DNA from: Microvirga zambiensis WSM3693
GTDB taxonomy: Bacteria > Pseudomonadota > Alphaproteobacteria > Rhizobiales > Beijerinckiaceae
Direction of reading: 5' to 3'
Length of the DNA stretch: 64,000 bases
NCBI RefSeq assembly: GCF_016735695.1
Contig: NZ_JAERQD010000027.1
Location: 1-64,000 of the forward strand
The position numbers were made by a program, and so were the translations under genes. The notes below the pieces were generated by a model, which was given only the letters and a program-made list of their open reading frames with translations, searched no databases and was not told the origin of the DNA. Shown here one piece after another: positions 44,193 to 52,288 of this stretch; positions within the stretch are counted from its first letter, which is position 1; each line of letters opens with the position of its first letter.

Positions 44193-44765
44193 TCAGATCG
44201 GACCGCGCGGAATATCGTGCCAGTAATCCCGCATTTCCTGCTCACGCTTGCGATCGGGCCAGATCCGGTCGTCGCCGTAGAAGGCCGGCGCGCTTTGCAC
44301 CTGCTCCTCCGTCACGTCGGTGCGATAGCCCTCGATCTCCGTGTCGTAGGTGAGCTTGTCCCAGGGAACCGTGTGGTGGTGTACGCCGAGCCCCAGGAAG
44401 CCGCCGAAGGTCACGTCGACATAGAGTACGCGCCCGCTCACCTTTTCGATCAGCAGGCGCTTGATGGTGCCGATCTGCGTGTCCTGCTGGTCGTAGACCG
44501 CGGTCCCCTCGACCCGATCGCTTTCGATCACCGGATGAGATGACGGCGCGCGGTTGATCGGCCCCCAGAGATAGAATCCGTTTTCGATGATTCCGGCTGC
44601 GACGACGGCCCGGCTGACACCGAGATCCCATTCGTCATCGGGACCGATCTGCCGCGTGAGCGTCCATGGCCCATGATCGCTCGGAAGCGACTCTCCACCC
44701 GGGCCTTCGGCGAAGCCGCGCAGTTCCGGCGCCGCCATGGATTGGAAGATGTAATACGTTCTCAT
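44193..44765 (-). CDS. PRC-barrel domain protein
   Basis: 190 residues from ATG 44765; the open frame continues to 45182 but ATG 44765 gives a compact N-terminal MRTYYIFQSMAAPELRGFAE. A PRC-barrel at about 85-150: HPVIESDRVEGTAVYDQQDT, QIGTIKRLLIEKVSGRVLYV. The C-terminal HHHTVPWDKLTYDTEIEGYR resembles PRC proteins of the photosynthetic reaction-centre H-subunit relative family. Usually cytoplasmic or stress-related in rhizobia; function uncertain. Confidence 0.75.
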   Translation of the reverse strand: MRTYYIFQSMAAPELRGFAEGPGGESLPSDHGPWTLTRQIGPDDEWDLGVSRAVVAAGIIENGFYLWGPINRAPSSHPVIESDRVEGTAVYDQQDTQIGTIKRLLIEKVSGRVLYVDVTFGGFLGLGVHHHTVPWDKLTYDTEIEGYRTDVTEEQVQSAPAFYGDDRIWPDRKREQEMRDYWHDIPRGPI

Positions 44766-44969
44766 GAGCGCCTCCCCCTCGACAGGAGTGACTCCCGCGC
44801 CGGTCGCGCACCGGCTCAATCGCCGCGCGGGCCGGACGCAGTGTTTTCTCAATTTCAACCGCATGATCTCGCATGCGGTTCCTGCATTTCGGCAAAAACG
44901 GCTGCGTTGGAGCCTCGGTCGTTCGGTGGTAGGCTGGAGGTCAGCCAGTTGCGGCGTGGCGAAGGAAGG

Positions 44970-45254
44970 ATGCAGGTTTTGGCAGACTTGGCGATATCCG
45001 TTCTGGTCGTCCTTGCCGGCGCCGTCGGAATGCTGCTGCTGCTCGTGACATGGTTCGGCGGCAGAACCATCACACCGGAATTCGAGGACGATCTCGATCC
45101 GATCAATGGAGCGCGCGATCCCGTCGCGATCTACGAATCGCACGGACCGTTCATTCCCATGCCGGAGCATCTGAAAACGCACGATCAGATGATCGCCTGG
45201 ATGACGCAGGAGCTGCCCAGGCTCACAGCCGAGATAAGCAATCCTCGGCCTTGA
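44970..45254 (+). CDS. small membrane-anchored hypothetical protein
   Basis: 94 residues from ATG 44970, right after GAAGGAAGG. One N-terminal span (AISVLVVLAGAVGMLLLLVT), then an acidic loop (EFEDDLDPINGARDPVAIYE) and helical tail. No family known. It ends at a 16-bp palindrome. Confidence 0.6.
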   Translation: MQVLADLAISVLVVLAGAVGMLLLLVTWFGGRTITPEFEDDLDPINGARDPVAIYESHGPFIPMPEHLKTHDQMIAWMTQELPRLTAEISNPRP

Positions 45255-45270
45255 ACCGAATCGATTCGGT
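45255..45270. terminator. perfect 16-bp palindrome at a convergent junction
   Basis: ACCGAATCGATTCGGT, straight after the stop of the 44970 gene and 18 bases from the end of the convergent 38-residue gene. Could end transcription from both sides or be a protein site. Confidence 0.45.
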
Positions 45271-45288
45271 CAGGACAAGCGCGATGAA

Positions 45289-45405
45289 TCAGGGAAACAT
45301 CAGGGCGGATGCCAGCACGCTTGCCGTGTAGGCGAGTGCGATAAGAAGCGGTGCCAGCATTGCCGCGCTCGCCATCAGGAAGACCGACAGGCTGAGACTT
45401 CGCAT
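45289..45405 (-). CDS. 38-residue predicted membrane peptide
   Basis: Reading frame MRSLSLSVFLMASAAMLAPL followed by LIALAYTASVLASALMFP and a TGA stop. It is hydrophobic throughout, one or two spans. An excellent ribosome-binding site, GGAGGA, lies six bases before the ATG. It is too short to be sure from coding statistics; evidence is the start signal and membrane character. Confidence 0.55.
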   Translation of the reverse strand: MRSLSLSVFLMASAAMLAPLLIALAYTASVLASALMFP

Positions 45406-45504
45406 GGCATTCCTCCGCTTTATGGTTAAACGGAGCCTAACCGGAACCTGGGCCATACCATGGCATAAGCTTGACCAAATCGAATCCGATTGGGATGCAG
45501 ATCT

Positions 45505-45921
45505 TTATCCGTCGTGGAGATCGGCTGCCTCGTCACGCGGCCTTGGACGCGTTGCAATGTAAACGGCGACGCTTCCCATGACCGCCGCGAGGATCACGCG
45601 CACGACACGGCTCTCCGAAAGCCACAGGATCAGGCCGTAGGACAAGGCGAGCATGGTCAGCGCGATGAGTTTCGCGCGCAGCGGAATTGCCTTCTCGTCG
45701 CGCCACGTCCGCAGCAGGGCACCGAAGCGGGGATGGTTGTAGAGGCGGTCCGCGAGCGCCGGATTGGAGCGTGCGAAACACCAGCCGGCGAGAAGGACGA
45801 AGGGCGTCGTCGGCAAAACGGGCAGAAAGATCCCGATCACGCCGAGCGCGAGGCTCGCATAGCCGAGGCACAGAAAGAAGAGACGCATCATCCGGCTCCA
45901 CAACTCCCAGCCGGATGACAT
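45505..45921 (-). CDS. DUF454 (YbaN-like) inner-membrane protein
   Basis: 138 residues. YbaN/DUF454 pattern: RLFFLCLGYASLALGVIGIF, then FLPVLPTTPFVLLAGWCFAR, SNPALADRLYNHPRFGALLR and DEKAIPLRAKLIALTMLALS. Four spans. Function of the family is unknown. Start at 45921, or 45891 for the shorter MMRLFF form. Confidence 0.88.
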   Translation of the reverse strand: MSSGWELWSRMMRLFFLCLGYASLALGVIGIFLPVLPTTPFVLLAGWCFARSNPALADRLYNHPRFGALLRTWRDEKAIPLRAKLIALTMLALSYGLILWLSESRVVRVILAAVMGSVAVYIATRPRPRDEAADLHDG

Positions 45922-46009
45922 AACGTCTCTCGCGGGATCGGTATCCCGCGTGCCGTCGCATGGATTGTCGGGGAATTCCAGCGCCCGCGGAAACCGCCTG
46001 CGGGTCGTT

Positions 46010-46228
46010 TCAGTCGCCGGAGCGACCGGCCATGCGGTCGATCCCGCTCGAGCGCTGCACGCGGACCTCCGACGGCACGAGGCGGCGCGCCTTCAGCACG
46101 GACCCGGCCTCCTCGATATCCTGCCAGAACGTCCCGAGCTGGCAGCGCCAGTTCCTGGGGCTCTCCGAGGGACGGACGGATTGCGGCTGAACGGCTTTGG
46201 TGGAGAAGACACTGAAAAAGTTCATCAT
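46010..46228 (-). CDS. possible small hypothetical protein
   Basis: 72 residues with AGAGGGA nine bases before the ATG-ATG start. MMNFFSVFSTKAVQPQSV then NWRCQLGTFWQDIEEAGSVL and KARRLVPSEVRVQRSSG read like a genuine small helical protein, but no family is recalled. Confidence 0.45.
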   Translation of the reverse strand: MMNFFSVFSTKAVQPQSVRPSESPRNWRCQLGTFWQDIEEAGSVLKARRLVPSEVRVQRSSGIDRMAGRSGD

Positions 46229-46663
46229 CTTTTCGTTCCCTCTGCCACCAGGTCTTTCGAGCGCGCAAACCTGTGAAGCGGGTCCCGCTCGCGCCGCGGA
46301 GCTTCCCTTTTCGGAAAAGCGATGGATCGTCCCCAGCCACGTTGTTATTGCATGATGATCATAATATTATCTTTTGACGGATTTCAAGCGACTCTTTAGG
46401 GAAACCGGCGTCTTCTTGAGAACTGTCCGAGACGCCTATAACCTAGGGTAGAATTTGAATTACCTTAGGTAACTTAAATGGATATACGACGCGTCATTTG
46501 GGCAATTGCTTGAGGCTCGGAGGATCTGCCCGGGCCGGTGGGAAAGGCAGACGAGAGTGTGGACGGACAAGCTGTGCAGTGGTATTATATTGCGGTAATC
46601 ATAAGTCAGATCCGTTATCCGATCCGCTTGATCAACACCTCGGCTTAAACAAGGGGAGCGACC
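46229..46663. other. 435-base control region upstream of TetR gene
   Basis: AT-rich for this genome between 46340 and 46480. It contains the paired operator-like sites described separately. No other gene was recognised. Confidence 0.4.
46441..46472. promoter_or_regulatory. paired operator-like sites
   Basis: ACCTAGGGTA (46441-46450) and TTACCTTAGGTAA (46460-46472) share the ACCTnRGGTA core, 20 bases centre to centre. The second is a perfect 5+3+5 palindrome. They lie about 200 bases ahead of the TetR gene, within the gene-free region between it and 46228. Confidence 0.45.
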
Positions 46664-47251
46664 ATGCGCTACGAAAAAGGACATAAGGACGCGACCCGCA
46701 AGCGCATCGTCGAGATCGCCTCGAAGCAGTTGCGGCGAGAGGGCGTCGGCGCGAGCGGCGTTGCCGCGCTGATGGCGAGCGCGGGCCTCACCCATGGCGG
46801 TTTCTACGCCCATTTCTCCTCGAAGGACGCCTTGATCCAGGAGGCGCTGGCGGAGGCGATCGAACAGGTCAGCGCCTGGATCGGTACCGTCGCCGCAACG
46901 AGCGACGACAAGCTCGAAGGGGTCATCCGCGCCTATCTCAGCACGCATCACCGGGACAATCCGGAAAACGGGTGCGTTGCCGCAGCCCTGACGCCCGAGA
47001 TCGGACGCCACTCCCCCGCCGTGCGCCAGCTGTTCACGCAGAGCATCGAAAAGCATATCGATATTCTTGCGAGCCTTTTGCCCGCCAGCGCGACGCCGGA
47101 AGCCCGTCGTTCGGTCGCAACCGCGATCATCTCGGGCACGATCGGCATGATGCAGCTCGCCCGCGCGGTCGACGACGAGGAACTCTCGGAGCGCATCCTC
47201 AATGACGGAATCGCCGCCTGCCTGAGCCTCGCCCGCGCCATCAAGGCGTAA
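46664..47251 (+). CDS. TetR/AcrR family regulator
   Basis: 195 residues. The N-terminal HTH has TRKRIVEIASKQLRREGVGA, SGVAALMASAGLTHGGFYAH, then FSSKDALIQEAL. The C-terminal domain (TetR_C_16-like, PENGCVAAALTPEIGRHSPA) is typical of regulators of small redox or efflux genes. No target gene is adjacent on the plus side; autoregulation at the paired sites upstream is possible. AAGGGGAGCGACC precedes the ATG. Confidence 0.88.
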   Translation: MRYEKGHKDATRKRIVEIASKQLRREGVGASGVAALMASAGLTHGGFYAHFSSKDALIQEALAEAIEQVSAWIGTVAATSDDKLEGVIRAYLSTHHRDNPENGCVAAALTPEIGRHSPAVRQLFTQSIEKHIDILASLLPASATPEARRSVATAIISGTIGMMQLARAVDDEELSERILNDGIAACLSLARAIKA

Positions 47252-47275
47252 GCAGCGGGCGCCGCCTCGGGATCA

Positions 47276-47351
47276 TTAGAGCATTTTTCGGCGAAGTGGA
47301 TCCGGTTCGCCGTCCAAAAATGATGATTCCACGTCAGTGGAAACGGCTCTA
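47276..47351. repeat. intergenic hairpin repeat overlapping the amidase stop
   Basis: Outer arms TTAGAGC ... GCTCTA; inner stem CATTTTT-CGGCGAA with TTCGCCG-tcc-AAAAATG. Related in style to the 43840 repeat. The last bases (CTA on the plus strand) form the amidase TAG stop codon. It separates convergent TetR and amidase genes. Confidence 0.65.
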
Positions 47352-48638
47352 GCCGAGCTTGCGCTCGACCTCCGCCGCGATCTCCAGCAGCCGGCGATCG
47401 TGCCCGTGGCGCGCCACGAGCATGAAGCCGACCGGGCGCTCGCAACCGGGGATCGGCAACGAGATGGCCGTCAGATCGAACTGATTTCCGAACATGGTGT
47501 TGCGCAGGATCAGCCGATCCGTGTGGTTGTAGAGTTTGTCGTCCGCTTCCAGCGGCGCGGTCAGCGGCGCCGAGATCGCCGTGGTCGGCAGGGCCAGCAC
47601 ATCGACGGACGCCAGCCTTTCATCCATCGCTTCCACCAGCCTGCGCCGGCGGCGCAGCATGCGGATATAGACCGGCGCCGGAACACGCCCGCTGCGGGCG
47701 ATCCACCAGCGCACGCGCGGGTCGATCTCCGCCGCCTTGGCATCGAGCCAGTCGGCATGCACTTCGGCGGCCTCGATCGATGCGATGGAAGCCGTCTCAG
47801 TCGTGTCGGCCATCCCTTGAAGAAGATCCTCGATGGCGTGATCCGCGATCCCCGCCCCGGCCCGCGACAGGCGGCTCAACGCAGTCTCGAAGGCGTCCTC
47901 GACCATAGGCTCGCTTTCCGAGAACAATCGTCCGCGCGGCACGCCGATGCGCAGACCCATCAGAGGAACCGGCGTCAGGGAGCGAGGCTCGTCTCCGGCC
48001 ATGATCGCATCGGTGAAGGCACAATCCTGCACGGAGCGCGCGAGCGGTCCGATGGAATCGAGGGACGGCGAGAGCGGGAACGCGCCCTCGAGCGGCACGC
48101 GATACGCGGTCGGCTTGAAGCCGACGATTCCGTTGAGCGCGGCGGGAATGCGCACCGACCCGCCCGTGTCGCTGCCGATGGAGATCTCGCTCGTTCCTTC
48201 CGCTACGGAGACACCCGCTCCGGAAGACGAGCCGCCGGGAATGCGCAGGGGATCGGCCGCGTTGCCCGGCGTGCCGTGATGCGGATTGAGCCCGAGGCCC
48301 GAGAAGGCGAACTCGACCATGTTGGTCTTAGCCAGGATCACCGCTCCCGCCTGACGCAGGCGAGCGACGATCACCGCATCCTTCTGCGCAGGGGGTGCAT
48401 CGCGCAAGGCGCGCGAGCCCGCAAGCGTGGTCTCGCCTGCAACGTCGAAGAGATCCTTGATCGAAACGATCGCCCCATCGAGCGGCCCGTGCGAGATGCC
48501 CGCCTGGCGCCGCAGATCGGCCGCATCGGCGGCGGCACGAGCGGCATCCTCGTACAGCCGGAGGAATACGCGTTCGTCCGCCGCACGCCCGCCGAGGCGC
48601 GCGAGGATCGTTTCGAGCTTGTCGCGAATGCTTGTCAC
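47349..48638 (-). CDS. amidase signature family enzyme
   Basis: 429 residues. Ser-cisSer-Lys amidase: catalytic Lys in VSIKDLFDVAG (about residue 62), cis-serine and glycine loop in PGGSSSGAGVSVAEGTSEIS, nucleophile in IGSDTGGSVRIPAA. KTNMVEFAFSGLGLNPHHGT matches AtzE/GatA-like members. Substrate not predictable. It is the last gene of the osmoprotectant-phytochrome run; its ATG overlaps the HWE kinase stop (ATGA), so it is probably translated from the same message. Confidence 0.92.
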   Translation of the reverse strand: MTSIRDKLETILARLGGRAADERVFLRLYEDAARAAADAADLRRQAGISHGPLDGAIVSIKDLFDVAGETTLAGSRALRDAPPAQKDAVIVARLRQAGAVILAKTNMVEFAFSGLGLNPHHGTPGNAADPLRIPGGSSSGAGVSVAEGTSEISIGSDTGGSVRIPAALNGIVGFKPTAYRVPLEGAFPLSPSLDSIGPLARSVQDCAFTDAIMAGDEPRSLTPVPLMGLRIGVPRGRLFSESEPMVEDAFETALSRLSRAGAGIADHAIEDLLQGMADTTETASIASIEAAEVHADWLDAKAAEIDPRVRWWIARSGRVPAPVYIRMLRRRRRLVEAMDERLASVDVLALPTTAISAPLTAPLEADDKLYNHTDRLILRNTMFGNQFDLTAISLPIPGCERPVGFMLVARHGHDRRLLEIAAEVERKLG

Positions 48639-50776
48639 GAGGCGTAGCGCTCCTGCGCATCGTCCGCATCTGTCTTATCGAGCGCGACCGTGGTGCTCGG
48701 GAAGGTCATGACGCAGCGGATCCCGGTCGGCGCGAAATCGAGCTTGATCTCGCCGCCGAGCTGCTGCGCGAGACCGCGCTGGATCAGCTTGGACCCGAAG
48801 CCCTGGCGCTCCGGAGTCTTCACGGGCGGGCCGCCGCTTTCGACCCATTCCACGAGAAGATCCTGCGGGCTGCCGCCCGTCGTCACCGCCCACATGACGT
48901 GCACCTTGCCGTCCGGCAACGAGAGGCTGCCGTACTTGACCGCGTTCGTCGCGAGCTCGTGGATGGCGAGCCCGAGCGCGAGAACGGCGCTCGGCTGGAG
49001 ATTGATCCTCGGACCGCGCAGACGGATTCGCTGACGCATGACATCCTGGTAGGGCTCGAGCTCGTTCCAGAGCACGTCCTCCAGAAGCGCACCCTGCCAC
49101 TGGCTCTCGGTGAGGAGATCGTGCGTCTTGGCGAGGCCCTGAAGGCGGTTGAGGAAAGCGTTCCAGGCCTCGGGATCGTGGCCTTCGGCAGAGCGCCGCG
49201 TGAGCGAGGCCACGGATTGAACGGTCGCCAGGGTGTTCTTGACCCGGTGGTTGAGCTCGTGCAGCAGCAGCGCCTGCCGATCTTCGGCCAAGCGGCGCTC
49301 CGTGATGTCCTGCGAGACGCCGACCATGGAGAGGTCACCATCGGGACCGACCCTTGTGCGGCCGCTGATGTGAACCCAGTGCTCGCTGCCATCGGGCCAC
49401 AGCACACGGTATTCCACATGAAGATCCGTGCGCATCGCGACGGCTTTTGCGACCGCCTCCGCCTGCGTCACGCGGTCGTCCGGATGAATCGAGGCCACCA
49501 GATCCGCATAGGAGAACGGCTCGTCGGGGCCGCGCCCGAAATTGGCGCGGCAGGTGGCGGAGGTGATGAAGGACCCGGTCGCGGGCGTGTATTCCCAGGA
49601 GCCGAAATGTCCCGCGTTGAGCGCGAGGCGCAGGCGCGCTTCGCTTTCCGCGATCTGCGCCAGAACCTCTTCGCGCTCCTGCTCGTGCTTGCGGATGTTC
49701 GTCGCGGCCTCGATGAGGGTCCGGTTGATCGCGTCGAATTCCAGCACCCGCGTCGTGGTATCGTCGTGCAGCGTTTCTCCCCGCCCGAGCGCGCGGGCCG
49801 AGGCGACGAGCCGATCGACCGGCTTGGCGATGGCCCGCGAGAGAAGGGCCGCGAGAAGAATTCCGCCGAGGATGACGCAGATCAGGATCGTGAGCCAGAA
49901 CAGCGAGCGCCGGATCGATTGCGCGATCTCGGTGTCGGGCCTGCTGATGACGAAGGACCAGCCATAGGTCGGCGACTGGCTGAAATAGGTGCGGACGGGA
50001 ATGCCTTCCAGCGTCACGCTCTGGAGGTTGCCCTCCCGCGCCGCCTCGAGCGCATCCTTGACGTAGTCGCTGGCGGGCTGGCCGACGAACCTTTCCGGCA
50101 GCCGGGAGCGGGCGACGATCCGCCGGCTGCGGTCGAGCACGGCGGCGTTCCAGTTCTCGGCGATGCGCTGATCGCGGATGATTTCCTGGAAGGGATCAAG
50201 CCCCATCGCGAGGGACAGGACATAGGCGACCTGCCCGTCGACAACGACCGGCACGTTGATGGTGATGAGGCGTTGTCCGGTGAGCGATCCCGTATACAGG
50301 TCCGAGACATAGGGCTTGCGGGTTTCGCGAACCTGCCGCAGCACCTCGGCCCGGTTGCTGTTGGGCAATGCGGCGCCGTAAGGCACCATGGTGTTGAAGA
50401 TCGTTCGTCCCTCCGGCTCGAACAGAGCAATCCAGGACGGCTGTGCAAAACCCGCCTCCTTCGCCTGATTGTAGAAGATCTCGAACTCGCCCCTGGCGAG
50501 GCTGACGGATCGGGCGAGCACCCCCAGTGCCAGGACGGATTTGTCGATCTCGCGATCGAGCGACAGGCTCAGCGCACGGGCCGTTTCCTGCATGCGCAGA
50601 TCGATGGCCTGCTGCTCGGCCCGATAATTGGAGTAGAAGCCGGCCGCCGCGATCAAGAGGGTCGGAAGCACGAGAACGAACACCAGCCCCCACAGGACCT
50701 GGCGCAGGGACGTGCGCGCGCCCCCGGTCATCCTGCTCGCCGTCCCCTGCCCTGCTCTGGATGCCCCCGGTTCCAT
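48635..50776 (-). CDS. HWE-type sensor histidine kinase with periplasmic sensor and PAS
   Basis: 713 residues. A first span at about 29-47, a long periplasmic Cache-like sensor at 50-285, a second span at about 292-313, HAMP-like segment 314-370 (AKPVDRLVASARALGRG), PAS 380-495 (LRLALNAGHFGSWEYTPATG, typical of HWE kinases), then LHELNHRVKNTLA with phospho-acceptor His510. The C-terminal ATPase has HELATNAVKYGSLSLPDGKV and EWVES, the W-x-E of the HWE name. No aspartate receiver is fused. Probable partners are the response regulators in the same run. HWE kinases feed the alphaproteobacterial general stress response in several species. Confidence 0.93.
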   Translation of the reverse strand: MEPGASRAGQGTASRMTGGARTSLRQVLWGLVFVLVLPTLLIAAAGFYSNYRAEQQAIDLRMQETARALSLSLDREIDKSVLALGVLARSVSLARGEFEIFYNQAKEAGFAQPSWIALFEPEGRTIFNTMVPYGAALPNSNRAEVLRQVRETRKPYVSDLYTGSLTGQRLITINVPVVVDGQVAYVLSLAMGLDPFQEIIRDQRIAENWNAAVLDRSRRIVARSRLPERFVGQPASDYVKDALEAAREGNLQSVTLEGIPVRTYFSQSPTYGWSFVISRPDTEIAQSIRRSLFWLTILICVILGGILLAALLSRAIAKPVDRLVASARALGRGETLHDDTTTRVLEFDAINRTLIEAATNIRKHEQEREEVLAQIAESEARLRLALNAGHFGSWEYTPATGSFITSATCRANFGRGPDEPFSYADLVASIHPDDRVTQAEAVAKAVAMRTDLHVEYRVLWPDGSEHWVHISGRTRVGPDGDLSMVGVSQDITERRLAEDRQALLLHELNHRVKNTLATVQSVASLTRRSAEGHDPEAWNAFLNRLQGLAKTHDLLTESQWQGALLEDVLWNELEPYQDVMRQRIRLRGPRINLQPSAVLALGLAIHELATNAVKYGSLSLPDGKVHVMWAVTTGGSPQDLLVEWVESGGPPVKTPERQGFGSKLIQRGLAQQLGGEIKLDFAPTGIRCVMTFPSTTVALDKTDADDAQERYAS

Positions 50777-50780
50777 GGCG

Positions 50781-51830
50781 CTAGCTCACGTCCTGAACGG
50801 GCATGACGACGCGAACGAGGATCGCCGGATCATCCTGCGGCCAGTCCACGTCGGCATCGAGCTGACGCGACAAGGCCTTCAGGATGGTTCCCGAAGCACC
50901 ATCCTGCGCCGCCCGCTTTTCCTCCACGCTGAAGGCGTCGTCGGAGATCTGGAACAGCAGGGCGCCGTCGCGCAGGCGAAAGGCGAGCTTCAGCTTGCCG
51001 TGCCGATCCTTGTAGGCATGGGTCAGCGCGTTGACGACGATCTCGTTGAAGAGAAGCGCCATCGGCGCTGCCTTGGCGGCCTCGACCTCCACTTTCTCGA
51101 TCTCGAATTCCGGCGTGATCCTCACCCCTTGAACGGATGCCGCCAGCTCCTCGCACAATCCTCTGGCAAAGCGGGAGGCATCGAAGCGCATCGTTCCCTG
51201 GCCGTCGTAGAGATCGCGATGGGCCGCCGCGAGCGCCTGCATGCGCTCCTTCATGCGTCCGAGCACCTTGCGCACCTGCTCGTCCTGCGCCTGCCGCGCC
51301 TCGATGGCGATCAGCGACAGCAGAAGCTGGAGATTGTTCTTCACCCGATGATCGAGCTCATGAAGCAGCGCGGTGCGCTCGTCGAGCGACGTCTCGAGCG
51401 CCTCCTGCGCCCGCCGCTTCTCGTTGCGCTCGCGCGCCTCCGCCAGCGCCCGCAACACGATGGGCGGCAGGCGGTCGAGCTTGTCCTTGAGCACGTAGTC
51501 TGTCGCGCCGCGCTTGAGCGCCTCGACGGCGACCTCTTCGCCGAGCGCTCCTGAGACGAAGACGAAGGGGATGGCGGGCGCGAATTCGCGCGCGATGTCG
51601 AGTGCGTTGAGGCCGTTGAAGGCCGGCAGGAGATAATCGGCGAGGATCAGATCCCAGGGCTCGCCGCGAACGGCATCCGTGAATTCCCCGGCCGACACGA
51701 CGCGTTCAAGGGTGACGCGAAGATCGGCGTCGCGCAGCACTTCCGTCACCAGTTCGGCATCGAGCGCGCTGTCCTCCAGGAGGAGGATGCGCAGCACCCG
51801 ATCGGACGAAGTGGCGGGAGCGCGGTCCAT
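50781..51830 (-). CDS. receiver-HisKA_2 hybrid histidine kinase
   Basis: 349 residues from ATG 51830. N-terminal receiver: acidic LLLEDSALDAE, phospho-acceptor Asp65 in LILADYLLPAFNGL, VSGALGEE and the lysine of LKDKLD. Then a histidine kinase with LLHELDHRVKNNLQLLLSLI, phospho-acceptor His161, and an ATPase domain with LLFNEIVVNALTHAYKDRHG. Cytoplasmic, no sensor domain: it should be driven by phosphate on its own receiver, for example from the bacteriophytochrome. Four bases from the HWE kinase start, eight from the response regulator stop. Confidence 0.92.
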   Translation of the reverse strand: MDRAPATSSDRVLRILLLEDSALDAELVTEVLRDADLRVTLERVVSAGEFTDAVRGEPWDLILADYLLPAFNGLNALDIAREFAPAIPFVFVSGALGEEVAVEALKRGATDYVLKDKLDRLPPIVLRALAEARERNEKRRAQEALETSLDERTALLHELDHRVKNNLQLLLSLIAIEARQAQDEQVRKVLGRMKERMQALAAAHRDLYDGQGTMRFDASRFARGLCEELAASVQGVRITPEFEIEKVEVEAAKAAPMALLFNEIVVNALTHAYKDRHGKLKLAFRLRDGALLFQISDDAFSVEEKRAAQDGASGTILKALSRQLDADVDWPQDDPAILVRVVMPVQDVS

Positions 51831-51838
51831 CGGCGCTC

Positions 51839-52288
51839 CTATGGTCCGTTGGGCCGCGGCGGCGGTTCGTTGAGGATGGCCCAGAACACGCCGAGATCCT
51901 GGATCGCGTCGAAGAACTCGCGAAAGCCCACCGGCTTGACCACGAAGGCGTTCACGCCGAGCTCGTAGCTGCGCACGAGATCGCTCTCCTCGCGCGACGA
52001 TGTCAGCATGACGACCGGCGTCTGCCGCAAGGCGGGATCGGCCTTGACCTTTTCCAGCACCTCCAGCCCGTCGACCTTCGGCAGCTTGAGATCGAGCAGG
52101 ACGACCGCCGGGTCGATGGTGTTGCGGTTCGCATGCGCTCCGCGGCGATACAGGAAATCGAGAGCCTCCTCGCCGTCGCGCACCACGACGACCTCGTTGG
52201 CGAGCTGGCTCTGCTCGAGGGCAGCCAGCGTCAATTCGAGATCCTTCGGGTTGTCCTCGACCAGAAGAATCGGTTTCAGCTCCGCCAT
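51839..52288 (-). CDS. single-domain response regulator, Rcp1-like
   Basis: 149 residues: PILLVEDNPKDLELTLAALE, phospho-acceptor Asp66 in VVLLDLKLPKVDGLEVLEKV, TSSREESDLV, and the switch lysine in FVVKPVGFREFFDAI. Such regulators without output domain (Rcp1 of cyanobacteria) are phosphorylated by phytochromes and pass phosphate on. The ATG directly abuts the bacteriophytochrome stop, so this is its cognate partner by position. Confidence 0.93.
   Translation of the reverse strand: MAELKPILLVEDNPKDLELTLAALEQSQLANEVVVVRDGEEALDFLYRRGAHANRNTIDPAVVLLDLKLPKVDGLEVLEKVKADPALRQTPVVMLTSSREESDLVRSYELGVNAFVVKPVGFREFFDAIQDLGVFWAILNEPPPRPNGP

Noticed and set aside
48632..50806. Plus-strand open frame of 724 codons opposite the HWE kinase
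   Set aside because: Complement of a complete kinase gene; no domain of its own.
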